Source: Nomia melanderi
Lineage: Eukaryota > Arthropoda > Insecta > Hymenoptera > Halictidae
Length of the DNA stretch: 64,000 bases
NCBI RefSeq assembly: GCF_051020985.1
Contig: NC_135002.1
Span: 2,418,001-2,482,000 of the forward strand
Direction of reading: 5' to 3'
Positions 36,556 through 49,600 of this stretch are shown in pieces; position 1 is the first letter of the stretch; each line of letters starts with the position of its first letter. Under the pieces are notes generated by a model that saw nothing but the letters and a program-made list of their open reading frames with translations, did no database searches and was not told the origin of the DNA. The position numbers and the translations under genes are program-made.

Positions 36556-39500
36556 TCATAACGGCAAAAGATCGATCAGATTTGCGCGCGGTTGCGTCAA
36601 TGATTCCGGGAAAAATTCCGTCAGTTTGTCGTACAGCTCGGTTCTCAGCGTGTGAATGTCGCGGCTGTTCTGGGCGTACATCGGTTCATGGAGGAAACTT
36701 CCTAGCATGCTGCCCGAGCTGTTCGAATTCGTGGCTTCCTCTAACAACGAGTTCTGCTCTTTGAATAGAATAGACGTTAACAATTGAAACTGCAACGAAG
36801 AAATTGCGTGAGGTTCAACATGTAAAATCGAAGGAACGTACTATCACCTGACAGTCGCAGATAAAAATGATACTACCTCTTTCGTCTGTTCGGCGTCGTT
36901 GTGATCAATGATCTCGAACACTTGAACCTGCAAATATTTAAGCGCCTCCACGCTGTTGCTCAGGGCCAGTTCTTTGAACTTGTGCTTCCTGATCAACAGC
37001 TTGCATCTCTTCAGGATCTCGTCTTGAGAGGGTCGGCACAACTTCAGCTGCCAGAAATCGTCGAGTCGTAGATTTCGAATGCAAGATCTTCCTGGATTTC
37101 CTCCGAATAAGAAGTGTACCTGAGAAACAATCGCAACAATGAATTGGCAAAAAGAGGATGACGATTTTAAGATGTTTATATACAACACCTTTTTAACGTG
37201 GTCGTAAACCAACTGATGCGCGAATCGCGGGCAGGGAACGTAATCTTGCATTTTGTTCCAGTACTTCTCTCCTACGTTCTCGTGTCTATAAATACATGAC
37301 CATTTGTTGTTTTCGATATTGTAAACCCAGAAGGAATTCTGCACGTTGTCGTCTCGTTTATCCTTGTCCTTGCTCAACCCCTAGAGAAAAGAACAGAGGA
37401 AACAGAAGAATTGGAGATCTGATTGCAATATCTGTATCGTTGTTCTTATTAATCAGAAATATTTCAAACGAACCGACAGCACGTAGATCTCTCCTAATTC
37501 AGAATCGATCGTTGCCCTCTGCGTGAAACCAGCTGCAGGCACGTGATTCGAATCGCTTGAACTGGAATCGTTGAAGTTTATATGCTCTATGTGGTTCGTG
37601 TCGATCTCGTAGGTGACGAAATCGCTGAGATACTCTTTACCCCTTTGACCCGCAAAAATATATAGTTTTCTTGAACCCTGCGATAAACGAATAACATTAA
37701 AATTCGATGTGTCGCGCTTAATGAGTGTCGTTTGAAAAAACTTTTCAACAGATATACCGGATGGAAGAGCATAGAATGGCCGGCTCTGGATCTGATGGTC
37801 GGCACGTTCGGAGGGCACGGCCTCGCAATGTCGCAGGCCAGTTTCGTCCATGTACCGGTAGGCACATGATAGGAATACAGTCCAGAGAAAATTGGTTCAG
37901 GCAGGTTCGGTATTATACGGTATTCATATTCGTCGGAACTGTAGATTAGACGGCCTTGCTTAATATTGTAATTGCCTAAGAATGTAGAATCGAGTGACAC
38001 TTACATGTTTGGCGAAACAACGACGCGACCACCGAAAATATAAATGGTTCGCTTTTCGACATCCATGGACATTTGATGATCGAAAATTAATTCTGGTCCA
38101 CCCACGGATTCTGTGTCTTCCGATATTTGGGTCCATTTATTCGACTCGATATCGTACACGAAAAAGTCGCTCTTCAAGTTCTCTAGCTTTCTGTACTGCG
38201 TGTCTAAATATCTTCCAAGGATGAAAAGTTGTCGTCGTTTAGGGTCTAGACACATTTTATGACAGGATCTCGCGCTCGGGCCGCCCTACAGTCATCAATT
38301 TCAATCCTCGGTCTAATTAGAACCGTTCATTTTCTCTTACTTACCACAGCTTCTGCGTCTTTGCATATGATAGTCCACTTGTTGGTAGCTATGTTGTACG
38401 CCCACAGGTCAGAAAGATCTTTATTTCCATCCCATCCTCCGAATAGATACACCAGCTCCGCGGTGGGATCAAGTACCATTTGATGGCCACCTCTCATTCC
38501 AGGTTTAGGATCATCGGTCGACAATTTCGACCAAATTGCTCTATAGGTTTGAGCATGTATATAATCGTTTAATAGACCCACTGTAACGTAAATTGTACTA
38601 CTCCCTAAGGTTGCAGAAACTTATTTTGTAAGTTGGATATGAGAAAATCAATGAAAACTCACTCATCACAATGTTACTTATAAAATGTTCAGCTTGCAAA
38701 TAATCTCCCTTCGTCACCAATAGATCGTACAACGCGGTCAACCTAGGATCTTCCAACGAAACCCCTGTAACTCTTTGTAATGTTTGTACAATTTCTGGTT
38801 GCTCCAATCTTCTGAAGTGTTTCATACAGAGTCTTATCACCTCTTTCTGACGATACTGAAACGAACGACCATCTGTTTTTTTTCATAGGTAGAGAAGCAA
38901 CATCACTTTACAGAGAATACGTTGTTATATTTACCATATTGAAGCATTCAATGTTGGGTTTCACTATTTTAGGGTCGTCGATACCGCTCAGTTTTACATA
39001 CCAAATAGAGAAGTTAAAGCTGGGACCCCAAGATTGTAACGGTAGAATCTTTATGTATCTAACTGGAAAATAATTATCCTTGTTTCCTAATATATGCTTT
39101 AAATCGAATGTTTCTGGCATAGAATCATTTTTCAGTCCGCTAAAACGAAACAAAAGCAGTTATTATTTACTACAGCCTCAAGTTACAACTTACAGACTCA
39201 CCTTTCTAATAGTTCCATCATATTTTCCGGTTCTAAACCGCCGTACACTTTGAACTTTTTTATGTTACATACGTGTGTTTTTTCATATTTACCGAAGGTA
39301 ATTGTTTTCACAATTGAAGGGCGTTGTAACTTTAATATGAGAAACTAGAAAAAAAAACGGACACATTCAAACGATTTACGTATCATCGCAATAATATTAG
39401 ATGATAAATTCAAACGACAAATTAGATAACGGTTCAGTTTCTTAAATGCTGTAAGAGCGAATTACGTTAATTTTAAACGATGTTTACCTGTGGGTGATTG

Positions 39501-39869
39501 TCAATATCGGACGACCAGCGCGATGTCTGATCCGACGGTTTATCCACGAGAATATTTCTAAGAGGAAAACGGAAGAATGTTAATCTAAAGATCGTCGAAC
39601 AGCTCGATACAATAAAAACACTTGTTCACTTGATAATTTTACATGTAGAACGTGTTCGCTTTAAATCACAACCCCTTACTTTAGGTTAGAGATACGTTCG
39701 CGACGAATAAACGTTTCCTAGCCTACAATCGCGACGATATACTCGTCGGTGGACTATTCGGATATCGAGAGACGCCTTACCCTGGCACGTAAGATGAGAA
39801 AAAGCTGGAGTACTTGTAGATTTTGAACTCCAAAACTTTCTGGGAATCGCTATTTTCGTTGGACGCCAT
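36556..39869 (-). CDS. MKLN1: Muskelin, kelch-repeat subunit of the CTLH ubiquitin ligase
   Basis: Muskelin is a cytoplasmic adaptor and a subunit of the CTLH (GID) E3 complex. Twelve exons join in phase: 39781-39869, 39488-39557, 39202-39344, 38935-39139, 38663-38855, 38345-38580, 38005-38285, 37758-37938, 37474-37677, 37189-37380, 36877-37119 and 36556-36789, giving 756 residues (human 735). The order of parts is an N-terminal discoidin domain (ending WGPSFNFSIWYVKLSG), LisH/CTLH-like helices, then kelch repeats with FGGWDG, ILGRYLD, IFGGRV, IFAGQR and FGGNPG. The C-terminal block is DDFWQLKLCRPS. Intron 7 is only 66 nt (37939-38004). It carries an in-frame TAA straight after the donor, so retention would truncate the protein. 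Confidence 0.96.
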
Positions 39870-41439
39870 GTTACACAAATGACATAAGCTTTAACCACTG
39901 GACGTGTGTGCGATTTTCACAGACACAATTATATCGGCAAAACGAGCGCCATGAGAAGAAAACATGACCCGGTGAACGGCAGTCGGTTACGTGTATAACT
40001 AACAATACACACCTGAAAACTGATCGTCTTTACCGGAGGAACTTTACTCGGTTCACTGACATGTCATATTATTCTTATCCGTTTTATGATCGCCGCTTTT
40101 GAATAAAATATGAAACGCTGATGTAACGTTCAAATCATGTATTTGTCCATAGATGTGTATAACACTTGAGGATCTCGTTTTTTTTTTATTTACACGCTAG
40201 ATTAACGATTTCATAAATACATATACCCTATTTTCTTATGTAGACTCGAAGTACAGATATAGGCGTCGCGCGACATTCGTGACGAATACAAAACATAAAA
40301 ATATACACAATTTACAGTCGTAGACCAAGGACAGAGAAGTTACAACAAAAAAATATATACGTATGTATATATACATATATTTCTATATATTCATATATAT
40401 ATACATATATATACGCTCGTAATTCTGTCTGTCTGTATGTGTGTCTATGTGTGTGTGTGTCTGTATATGTATTTGTCCGTTCAACTTAAGATTAAAGCAA
40501 AACACAACAAATCCACGTGACTTTGTCAGGAACGTAACCCGACGATATTTCCTAAGAAAAAAAAGAAAAAAAAAACTGTTATTCTTTGAAGTTTGTAATT
40601 ACGAACCGTTTTATATTTCGTAGCGTGACGACCGACGATTTACCATAATGATTAATACATCCGTCCGACGTGTTACGACTGGAATTATTGAGCAGTTAAA
40701 ATGCTTATAAAAATTAGAAAAGCGTGTTTCCTGAGATATTTTATCTTTAGTGTCTACGTAAATAAATTTATTCGCTGATTCCCAGAGAAAGTACCGCACT
40801 CTCGGTAATTACATTTTGGAAATGGTTAACAACTTTTCTGTCGTGTACGGACCTGCCTGACGCAAGCTAGACCCAATGACAGATTTGTTAGCACGTAACA
40901 AAATTGCGCACCGTCATCGTTCCGTGTTTTGTTCTAATTTTAAATCGAACGAACCGTACGTAAGCTTGTGTGTAGCACAAGATCGTATATATATATAACG
41001 AACCAACGTATTCATACAAATGTTACGTTCGTTCTCTGTACCGGTAGTGTGTGGTCTTCCGAGACGCTACCCAATTAATTGGCCCCTCCTGACAATATTA
41101 AACGTATTATTGCCTTATCCGATGGAAATTCCTTAAAAATGTTCCCCGCCCCCGCCCCGCCTCCCTCCCCGTTAAGAATGCTATCGTTGACCTACCGGTT
41201 GGGCGCGAAAGAGCGGTTCCAATAGAAACGCGGTACACACGGAGCGGTAATATACCTTAGTTAATAAAATATTACAACATCTGCATCTCGCTCTCGCGCT
41301 TGATCGTCTCATTACACGTACAATTCTTTTTCTTCTTATATACACAATCAGGTATCACCGATTCAACTAAGAAACAAAAAAGAAAAAAAAAAAGAAAAAA
41401 AAACAGATTCGCCCAGATAGAATCCAAGGAGCACGGAAC
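39870..41439. other. Intergenic region: muskelin promoter and UBE3C 3' UTR
   Basis: 1.57 kb between the UBE3C stop and the muskelin start, both minus strand. A TA/TG microsatellite lies at about 40355-40470. TTTATT at 40767-40772, AATAAA on the minus strand, could be the UBE3C poly(A) signal. No gene was recognised. Confidence 0.6.
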
Positions 41440-44400
41440 TTAACTTAGTTCGAAGCCCGCGCCGGCTTGTATAGCGTACAAAAGTTTCTCGCGCAAAGTC
41501 TTCTCGTCCGGAAACTCCGGGAGTTTCAGCAGATTCATACAGGTACTGGAAGTTGGCAAGTGATCTACACTACCAGCTTGTTGAATGCAAAACGGCGGAT
41601 CGAGCTCCTGGAACATAAATGGTACTCTGTTTAAGAAATGAAATGAAATGAAATGAAATGAGAAGAGAAGGAAATGACTAATTGAGGAATTCTTTAACCA
41701 ATTGTTTCTGTTTCTTTTTGTCTTTTTCGAGGAAAACAATTCCTCTTTAATGAAATGAAATGAAATGAGAAGAGATGGAAACGACTAACTGAGGAATTCT
41801 TTATCCAACTGTTTCTCTGTTTCTCTTTCTCTTTGTCGAGGAAAACAATTCCTCTTTAGTTAGTATTATTTAGCAAATAGGTGTACTTAAATGAAATGAA
41901 ACGAGAAGAGAAGGAAACGACTAATCGAGGAATTCTTTATCCAACTGTTTCTCTGTTTCTCTTTCTCTTTGTCGAGGAAAACAATTCCTCCTTAGTTAGT
42001 ATTATTCAGCAAATAGGTGTACTTTGAATCCAAGGAGAGGTGGTCGACTGCAACTGGTAACGAACTTCAGCAGCTGCCTCTTCTGCTGGTCGTTAAACTC
42101 GTTGACGACCTTCCAGAAAGCGGTGATGGTGGGATGGTCAGGGGCATAGCCTCCCGTGTAATTGGTGTGCAGCTTCAAGTCGTTCACGTCGACGGGGATC
42201 TGCGCGCCGGATATCAGAACCTGCAGCTCCTTGTTGCTGAACATTTGCAGCCAATCCATTGGGATCACGTTGCCGATGCCCTGCTTGAACGCGTAGCACT
42301 GCGCTCGGATCTGTTTGTTCAGCTTATAGTCGGCCATCAGATGGATGTACTCGATGCGATTGTGATTGGTGACCGGTATATTGGCGCCGCTCGGTTTCAG
42401 CTCGTCGACGCGCCGCTCGCCCAGCTCGTCCGACAGTATCGTGAAGTCGAGGCCGAGGTCCGAGACGTCGCCCTTGTAACTCTTCAGATACAACAGGTTC
42501 CTGTACATGATCGGGTCCAGGGAGGCCAGGTGGTGCACGTCGACGTCCGACTGGCGGCCGACGATCTTCAACAGGAAGAACTCCGCGAACGGCAGCTCGA
42601 CCAGCAGGTTCTCGTACAAGGCTTTCCCGAGGATCCGACCGATGAAGTAATAATGCTTCGGGAAATCGTCGATCAACGACTGCACCGTGGGGTTCGGGTA
42701 CAGCATGTTGTCCTTGGTGAGCTTGAAGAAGCCCCGGTTAGGGTCGAAGCAGGTCTTCAACAGTTCCGACAGAAACTCCCTGAACACACCGCCGCCGTCT
42801 ACTCCGGCCTCCTCCAATCCGGCGGTGTTAACGAGCTGAACGCGCATCTTCAGTCGCAGCTCCGGCTCCTTCTCCGGCGATAACTTTTGGAACGCGTCCT
42901 CGTACAAGTAGTTTCTTCTCACCGATATCATGATCGACGGGCCCTGCATGAAGTGCGTCATTTCACTCTGCTGTTCGGACTTGTCCCGGTAGATCAACGA
43001 TTGAAACACCATCACTCGGTCGTTGAACGGCACGACGAACGGTATCTCGCGGAGGAACGTCAACGTTCGGACCTCTTTCGAGGACAACGGCGGACCCTCC
43101 TCCAGTTCTTTCCGCGTGAACACACGTAACCCCTGGAACGGAACGTAGCCCCGCAGGCGGCGTCTGTGGAACGTGAAGTCCTGGGGCTTGTCGATGGGTA
43201 TCGACAGCATCGCGTTCGAGGCGATCCAGTGTCCCTCCGGGCAGAACTGCTGCCTGAGATCGCGCGCGTGCAACTGGCGCAGCAAGCCGACGGTTACTTT
43301 GAACAGGTGCGTCCACATTTGCGTGTCTTGCTGGTTCTGGATCGGACAGGACGGACCGAGGACCGCGTCCTTGTAGTCGTCCCGCACGGTGAGCCGACTG
43401 TCGGGGAACGCAAGTTCAACCAAACCCAAGCAGACGCCTTTCAGGTGACTCGACAGCATTACCAGTTCTGAGATCGTGAACGGCATCGCCTGTTGCCCGT
43501 TGGAGTCCAACGTTTGCTCTGTGTTCTCGACGAAGAACTCCGTGTCGTGCAACGTGGCGATGAGCAGGCTAAACAGCGAACAAAACACGGCTAGGAGTGG
43601 AACGATTTTTCTCGTGTCCTCGCTAGAGAGACCTAGCCCGCGCGATATGATCTGTAAGAGCGGTGTCGCTCCACCGAACAACGACACTTGGTAAACTGAC
43701 AACAGAGCGTTCCATAAGTTTTTCAGGAATACCGGCTTGAAGGCGAGCATGTACAATAATTTATACTTATGTATGGCTAGTTTGTTGCTGATCAGCAAGT
43801 GATGGCAGAGTTGGCACAACGATTGCAACACGATTGGGTCTTTGGTTCGGTCCACCGCTAACAGTATCTCCTGAACGCGGTGTTGCTCATTCAGCATCGC
43901 TAAACACTGGTGTAGACTGTCAGCTTGTTCGTCGTCGATCATACTGGCGTTCGACTCTGTGTCCGAATCGTCCGCTTGCTCTAGGTTCTCGTCGGCGTTC
44001 AATGGAACTATCGTCGAACTCATCGCGGCGAGGACTTGTAGGTAATTGATCAGAACGTCCTTTGATTTGTATGTCGCTGGAACGGAGAAACGTTTCTTTA
44101 ACGGATGATCTTTGCCCCGTACGCTTTTAACGGACTGTCCAACATCTTTTGTACACTTACATAAACGATTCGATTCTAAAGATAATATAGAATAAAATAA
44201 ACTCATTGTATACTCTATCTTGACTCTATTGATACAGTCAATCATTTGATCGTATGGGAATTCTTTGTACTCGGATAACGATGGAATTATGAACATTCGA
44301 ATCGGATCAGTCATTCTTGGGGACAATACGCTTCTGCAAAGTTCCCTTAAGACGAGCACAGAAAAATCGTCTTTCTGATCTAGAAAGGAAATTAAGTCTA

Positions 44401-45204
44401 ATGGTCGCTTTAGCATATCCACTAGACACTTCGAGAGCGGAGTCGCCGGGACAGAACTTGGCTCCAACATTGGTGGAACTTTCTCGTCTATTAGTTTCCT
44501 TAATTGATCGAAGTATTTGTGTTTTATCAAATATACAAAGATGGTTTCTAAATAGTTGTAACCGTGTTCTCCTAAGATCTTTTCTGTATCTTCACGACTA
44601 GTAAATACTTCTAAAGCCCTTAACGGTATAGCCAATGAACCACCTCCATTCATCAAGGCTTCTGAAATATGTTTCATACACATACGAAGCATCCATCTGT
44701 AAGGAATTACGTTAGTACATAGTATTAACGATGTTCTCACATTTTGGCTTACCTTACTCTCCACATCCATTCGGGACAATTCACGCATTTCTGTTTAATT
44801 TCTTGTTCGTGTTTCAAAAAATGTTGAAATGTCCACACCAACCTGCTAGTATCCAAAGTATAATCGTAAAAGAATAATAATTTCCTAAAATATAGTGTCA
44901 AGTCGTCCAAATTTAAATTTCTAAGACCAGTTATTTGCTGCTGTTCGTCGAATTCCTTTCTCACAATTATCTTTGTGCGTTTTCTAACGATAAATCCACA
45001 GATAACTGCCTGAAGTTTTAAAACTGCATTGTGTCTTCTACGTTGCTGTGCTCGTTTTAAACGTTCTAACTTAGCATGCTGCAATAGCAATGATTTCTCT
45101 GACCGGTCGTCTCTCCTGCTTGCACCGGCTAAATTTTGTTGGGGTTTGCGTCTGTAATCACCATCGAAACTATACATGATGTTTCGATATTTTTTGAACA
45201 TCAT
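41440..45204 (-). CDS. UBE3C: HECT ubiquitin ligase UBE3C
   Basis: UBE3C is a proteasome-associated HECT ligase that extends ubiquitin chains. Three exons join in phase: 44753-45204, 42023-44696 and 41440-41607, giving 1,097 residues (human 1,083). The N-terminal basic region holds an IQ-like helix (about residues 60-85). The C-terminal 390 residues are the HECT domain, with EAGVDGGGVFREFL, ALYENLLVELPFAEFFL, LISGAQIP and LLKFVTSCSRPPLLGF. The catalytic cysteine is in STCMNLLKLP, and the protein ends AGFELS like its orthologues. An in-frame stop precedes the first ATG at 45204; the family start could also be the later ATG at 45177. Intron 1 is 56 nt. The 2,674-nt central exon is intronless. 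Divergent from the XKR gene. Confidence 0.96.
41638..42022. repeat. About 134-bp tandem repeat spanning the UBE3C intron 2 donor
   Basis: Three copies begin with AAATGAAATGA, continue through GAGGAATTCTTTA and GAGGAAAACAATTCCTC, and end with TAGTATTATT(T/C)AGCAAATAGGTGTACTT in the last two. The last copy runs into exon 2, so the repeat unit contains the real donor sequence; the middle copy contains a decoy donor. Confidence 0.9.
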
Positions 45205-46651
45205 AACCTTCCCAACTCAATTCTAAAATGAACAATAAAAGCAAGAAATTAACCTGTTGTCTTCGTAGATTAAATACACAGAAAAACGTTAAATATTTTT
45301 AATTACTCACCATAGAGGAAGACGTATAGTACGACTTACAATTGAGAAATCATAAGTCCTACTAATATGAATTCAACAGAAATATTTCACAAAAGAATAT
45401 CATTTCTTAAACGCTACGAGCCATCGTGGGCATATTGCTACTTATCTCCGCATGGTTAAGAGTATTTCATCAGATCTGAAAACTAATGGCAATACCGATT
45501 TCACTCAAAATTTCAATTCACTTCTACGTAAGAGTCAAATTTTTTTCTGATTGACAAGGTTAACAGCTACGAAAACTATTGTTGTCGTTGGTTTTCGTTC
45601 CGGTATAATTTTACGCTGATGATCGAATTCCAAACATATTCTCCGTGGTTCGTTTATCTCGATGGTATGTCAGCAAAAAACAATTAATTCTTAACACTAG
45701 ATCGCATGCATACGACCAGTCATCAAATGCTCGCCATACTTTCTTTCAGATCGTATTAAGGGGGATATACACATAATGCGCGTGCGTGTATATTTGTGTA
45801 AATGCATTCATCGATGGTGAACGAATTAAGATGCAATTTTTACAATACACATTTCTACATTATCATATTTGAAAAACATTACACGTGAACCAACAAAACT
45901 TTCAAGATTAAAATTTCATTGACACACACGAGGAGCAAGCATAGGCTCCAAGGACGAGATTTCTTCAAATATTACGTTTTTAATGGCCTTTGATTGATAG
46001 AATTTTAGATTGTAATACTGGAAAAAAAGTATAACCAGTGCATCGAGACTTGAACACCTCAAAAAAGTTACCAACATGTGTACTCGACACGGTGCTGGAT
46101 TGATCGTTAATATTTACGAAATTATTGTACATTAATTCCTAAAAAGGGGTACGATTATATTTCGCTTGGTGTATATTGGAACAATTTTTTTTAAAGATTC
46201 ATGGGAAAGTCATCATATGGGGAACTGTACCTGTAAGCCTTTACGAAACGCGTACGATACGAGAAATCCAGAAAAAGGAAAAAAATATTTAAGAACATAC
46301 TTGTTCGTTCGAGTTTATATTTCATATAAGGCGCCACGATGAATTAGTCGAGTCAATAGGTTTTTCATTGGTACGCATCTAGTTTGAAATCGCAGATTTC
46401 AATTCGGGATTGGCTGTAATTAACGTTTGTGGTCAGTGGTTGTGATCGTGATGTTTTCGTTACGATTAGTTCGGTGGTTTCGTTCGCAAATGATATTAAT
46501 AATGTTCGTTATGCGTTTGTGTGTTAATGGTTTCAATTAGGAAATCATTGATCGAGTTTCGCACTGAAATACGATATAAATGAAAAAATGGGAGGTACGC
46601 AGCTGATACTGAAACGCGTTTTTTCATTTATTCTGTGAAATTGAATAAAGA
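45205..46651. promoter_or_regulatory. Divergent region between UBE3C and XKR genes
   Basis: 1.45 kb, AT-rich, between the two start codons. It must hold both promoters and 5' UTRs. No convincing coding exon or repeat was seen. Confidence 0.55.
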
Positions 46652-49600
46652 ATGGCCGGGAAGATGGCGGCGGCAGAGTTAAAACATGACAATGTTTCGT
46701 GCTACGAAACTGTGAAAAGAAATGTATCAACAGCAATCTCGCACAGAGAAATAGAATGTTATCGATTCCGATTATTAGATTTAATTTACTATATGACCTC
46801 TGTCAGTTTTTTTTTCGTCGATATAGCAACAGGTGACCAAAGAATGAAAATATATTACGTATTTTCTCTATTGCATTTAGAAATTCTGTTTCATTTGATA
46901 GAACGTAAAAGTAACTTAAGAGAAATTAATCGTAACTAAACGAAAGTAGTTCTTTTTAATGTTGAAATAAAACAATAATATTATTCTAGTTTCGTGTGTG
47001 TATTGTTTACATACAAAACATACATCCATACGTACATACATATATATACATATATACGTATATAACATGATTATGATTGAGTAATATGTAAAACTTGGAA
47101 TTTTTTAAGATTTTTCTGACTTTTATATACGCTTGATGTATTATATAATAAACATAAGCTTTAATTAAATGTGTTTTTACATAAAACAAAGTCTCGCTTA
47201 ATTGATGCCTTTTAATCTTGATGCAAATTTTAAATGCAAATTATGAGAGAAATTAAAGTTGATATGTTTAATCTTCGTGAATGTAATGCATTTAATAAGA
47301 GCATCCGTAAAATACGTATAAATTACAATTTAATTTTTGTTGTAGACAGTATTGTTTTCATGGAATATTTTTTACAAGGCCAATTTATTTGGGGATGCTT
47401 TGCTATGAGTTTTACAATTTTACCCGCTGCTGTTATTCAGATGTTTAGTTTGAGATGGTATCACAGTGATGGTTCTATCAAAACTGTACATTGGCTATTA
47501 CATTTTTTCTTTTTAGGAGTATTGCAAAGGTATTTTAAAACAACTTTCTTTGAATTAATTTATAATTATTAGTTATGTTTTCTCTCAGGGAAGGTACTTT
47601 TATTTTTAGGTATTTAATATTACTTTATGCCACAATTTATTCATTGAGGAGCAAACGATTTGTAAAGGATAAAAACTGGGTATATAGACAAGAAAGTGAT
47701 ATATGCATGTTACACCTGTTCGAATCATTTATGGGGGCTGCTCCGCAATTAATATTGCAATTATACGTTATGGCAGTATTACGTCATACACCGCTTTGGA
47801 CAAGTAAGGACAATTCAAATAATTACACAATACGTGAATTAAAAAGTTACACACTCTGTGTTTGAGATCATCGATGCATGGGTTGGGGTTAAGTGTAATT
47901 ATTTATCACATTAGAATTTGTATCACTAGTAACAAATGTTGTAAACTGTTGTCACAGAGGTAAATAAGAAAATAGCTTAAAATCACTTTCATAAACCTTA
48001 TTAATATCATCGAGCAATGACCGAGGAACATTCTGCATGTATTCTTTAACTATAGCAGTAGTTGTAACTCCTCGTGGATTTATGTTTCTTAAATCATTTC
48101 TATCATATAAATAATCGCTTATACCTAGTTCTTGTATTAGAAACTGTTGATCTCTGTCGAAGGTATCAAATTTCAAAATGTAATTGTACGTAATTAAACA
48201 AGGTTCGCATGTATCAACATATGGTGCCCAATGTTCATCAAAATATTTTTCTTCTACTATAAAGCGGAGAAATTCTGTAAATGTGGGCTCTATTTTAGTT
48301 TCATTTGGTTGTCTATATTTGTGATACTTGTGTGTAATATGACGTCCAAATCTTTTATAATAGTAATCTCTTCCTTGTATGTGTTCTAATTTATCTCTAT
48401 ACGCAGATACAAGACGTTCGAACGGATGTCGAACAATCAAAAATTTTAGTGTTTTATTCAGTTTCTGCAACAAAGTATGTCTTACTTTTTATATCTTCCA
48501 ATATGTATTTCTACTCTGTTTTTGTCATACTATTACATACTTGATATGCTTTTTTCATGTCTCTGTCACGTGGGAATGCTTTTCTAACAATTGTGTTAAT
48601 TTGTAAAATATCTCTGCGAATCAGTTCCATAGCTGTTTCTGTTAATACTCCTCCAAGTGTAGCAAAATGCTTCATCCATATGGAACTGGCAACTTTGTAT
48701 ATAGGACACCACGATATTCCATGTACCCTGCAAAATACAGATTTAAATTAATTTAACTTTTTAGAAGCAGATTATGTTATACTTACGTATCGATGACCAT
48801 GTTAGACAGTACATTGTCCAAGTTTGATTCTGGTCTTACTATAGTTTTGCAATATGTTTCTAACTTATTTTTTCTATCGTCAAATTCGATTTTTATGGCT
48901 TCCATTTCCTTTGTGGTTAAAATACTTGAACTAGATTTATTTCTGACTGGATCATAATGTTTGTAATATTCATTGTAAATATAATTTGCAGATTTTATAT
49001 GTTTAGTCGTGTGTAAACACGAGTTGTGTAGCAAATTTAATAATAATATTAACAACATGAATACTATGGCAAATATTGTAATTAATTTCACTATCGTAAG
49101 TTGTCTCTGTAAAAAAAATTACAGATTCTTATCTAAAAACATTGAACCATTCGATTAACCTGGAGGCTACTTACATTTAATCCTAAAAACATGTTACTAA
49201 AGATATGTAAACATTTCACTTTTAACAAGTGTGGACGTATATGTGTTTGGCCTTCGAGTTCTGTCATTTTCACTATCGGCATTTGATATTCTTTTTGCTT
49301 GTACAGAAAATTTTCTAGAAAAAAAAAAACGATCTCTCTTGTCATGGAGGTAGTGCGACTCGAAGATTTTAAAAGAATACTATAGTTTGGAGGCTGCATA
49401 CTTTCACTTCCTTTGACCCGCCCCCATAGATAACAGAGACAGGAACAAAGATAATATGGACAGTTTCTATCTTCCCATGGAGGACTCTACACCTCCGGTT
49501 TAGAACCATATGGCATGGCTACTGAGTAGATATTCTATCGGGCAAGCACATGGTACAGTAACTTTAAAAATAATATTTTCTTTCTCGAGTAGTGTGGGTG

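Noticed and set aside
38000..38010. Apparent stop-codon readthrough in muskelin (AAC ATG TAA GTG)
   Set aside because: A 66-nt intron with good donor, branch and acceptor removes the stop and restores the family sequence in phase.
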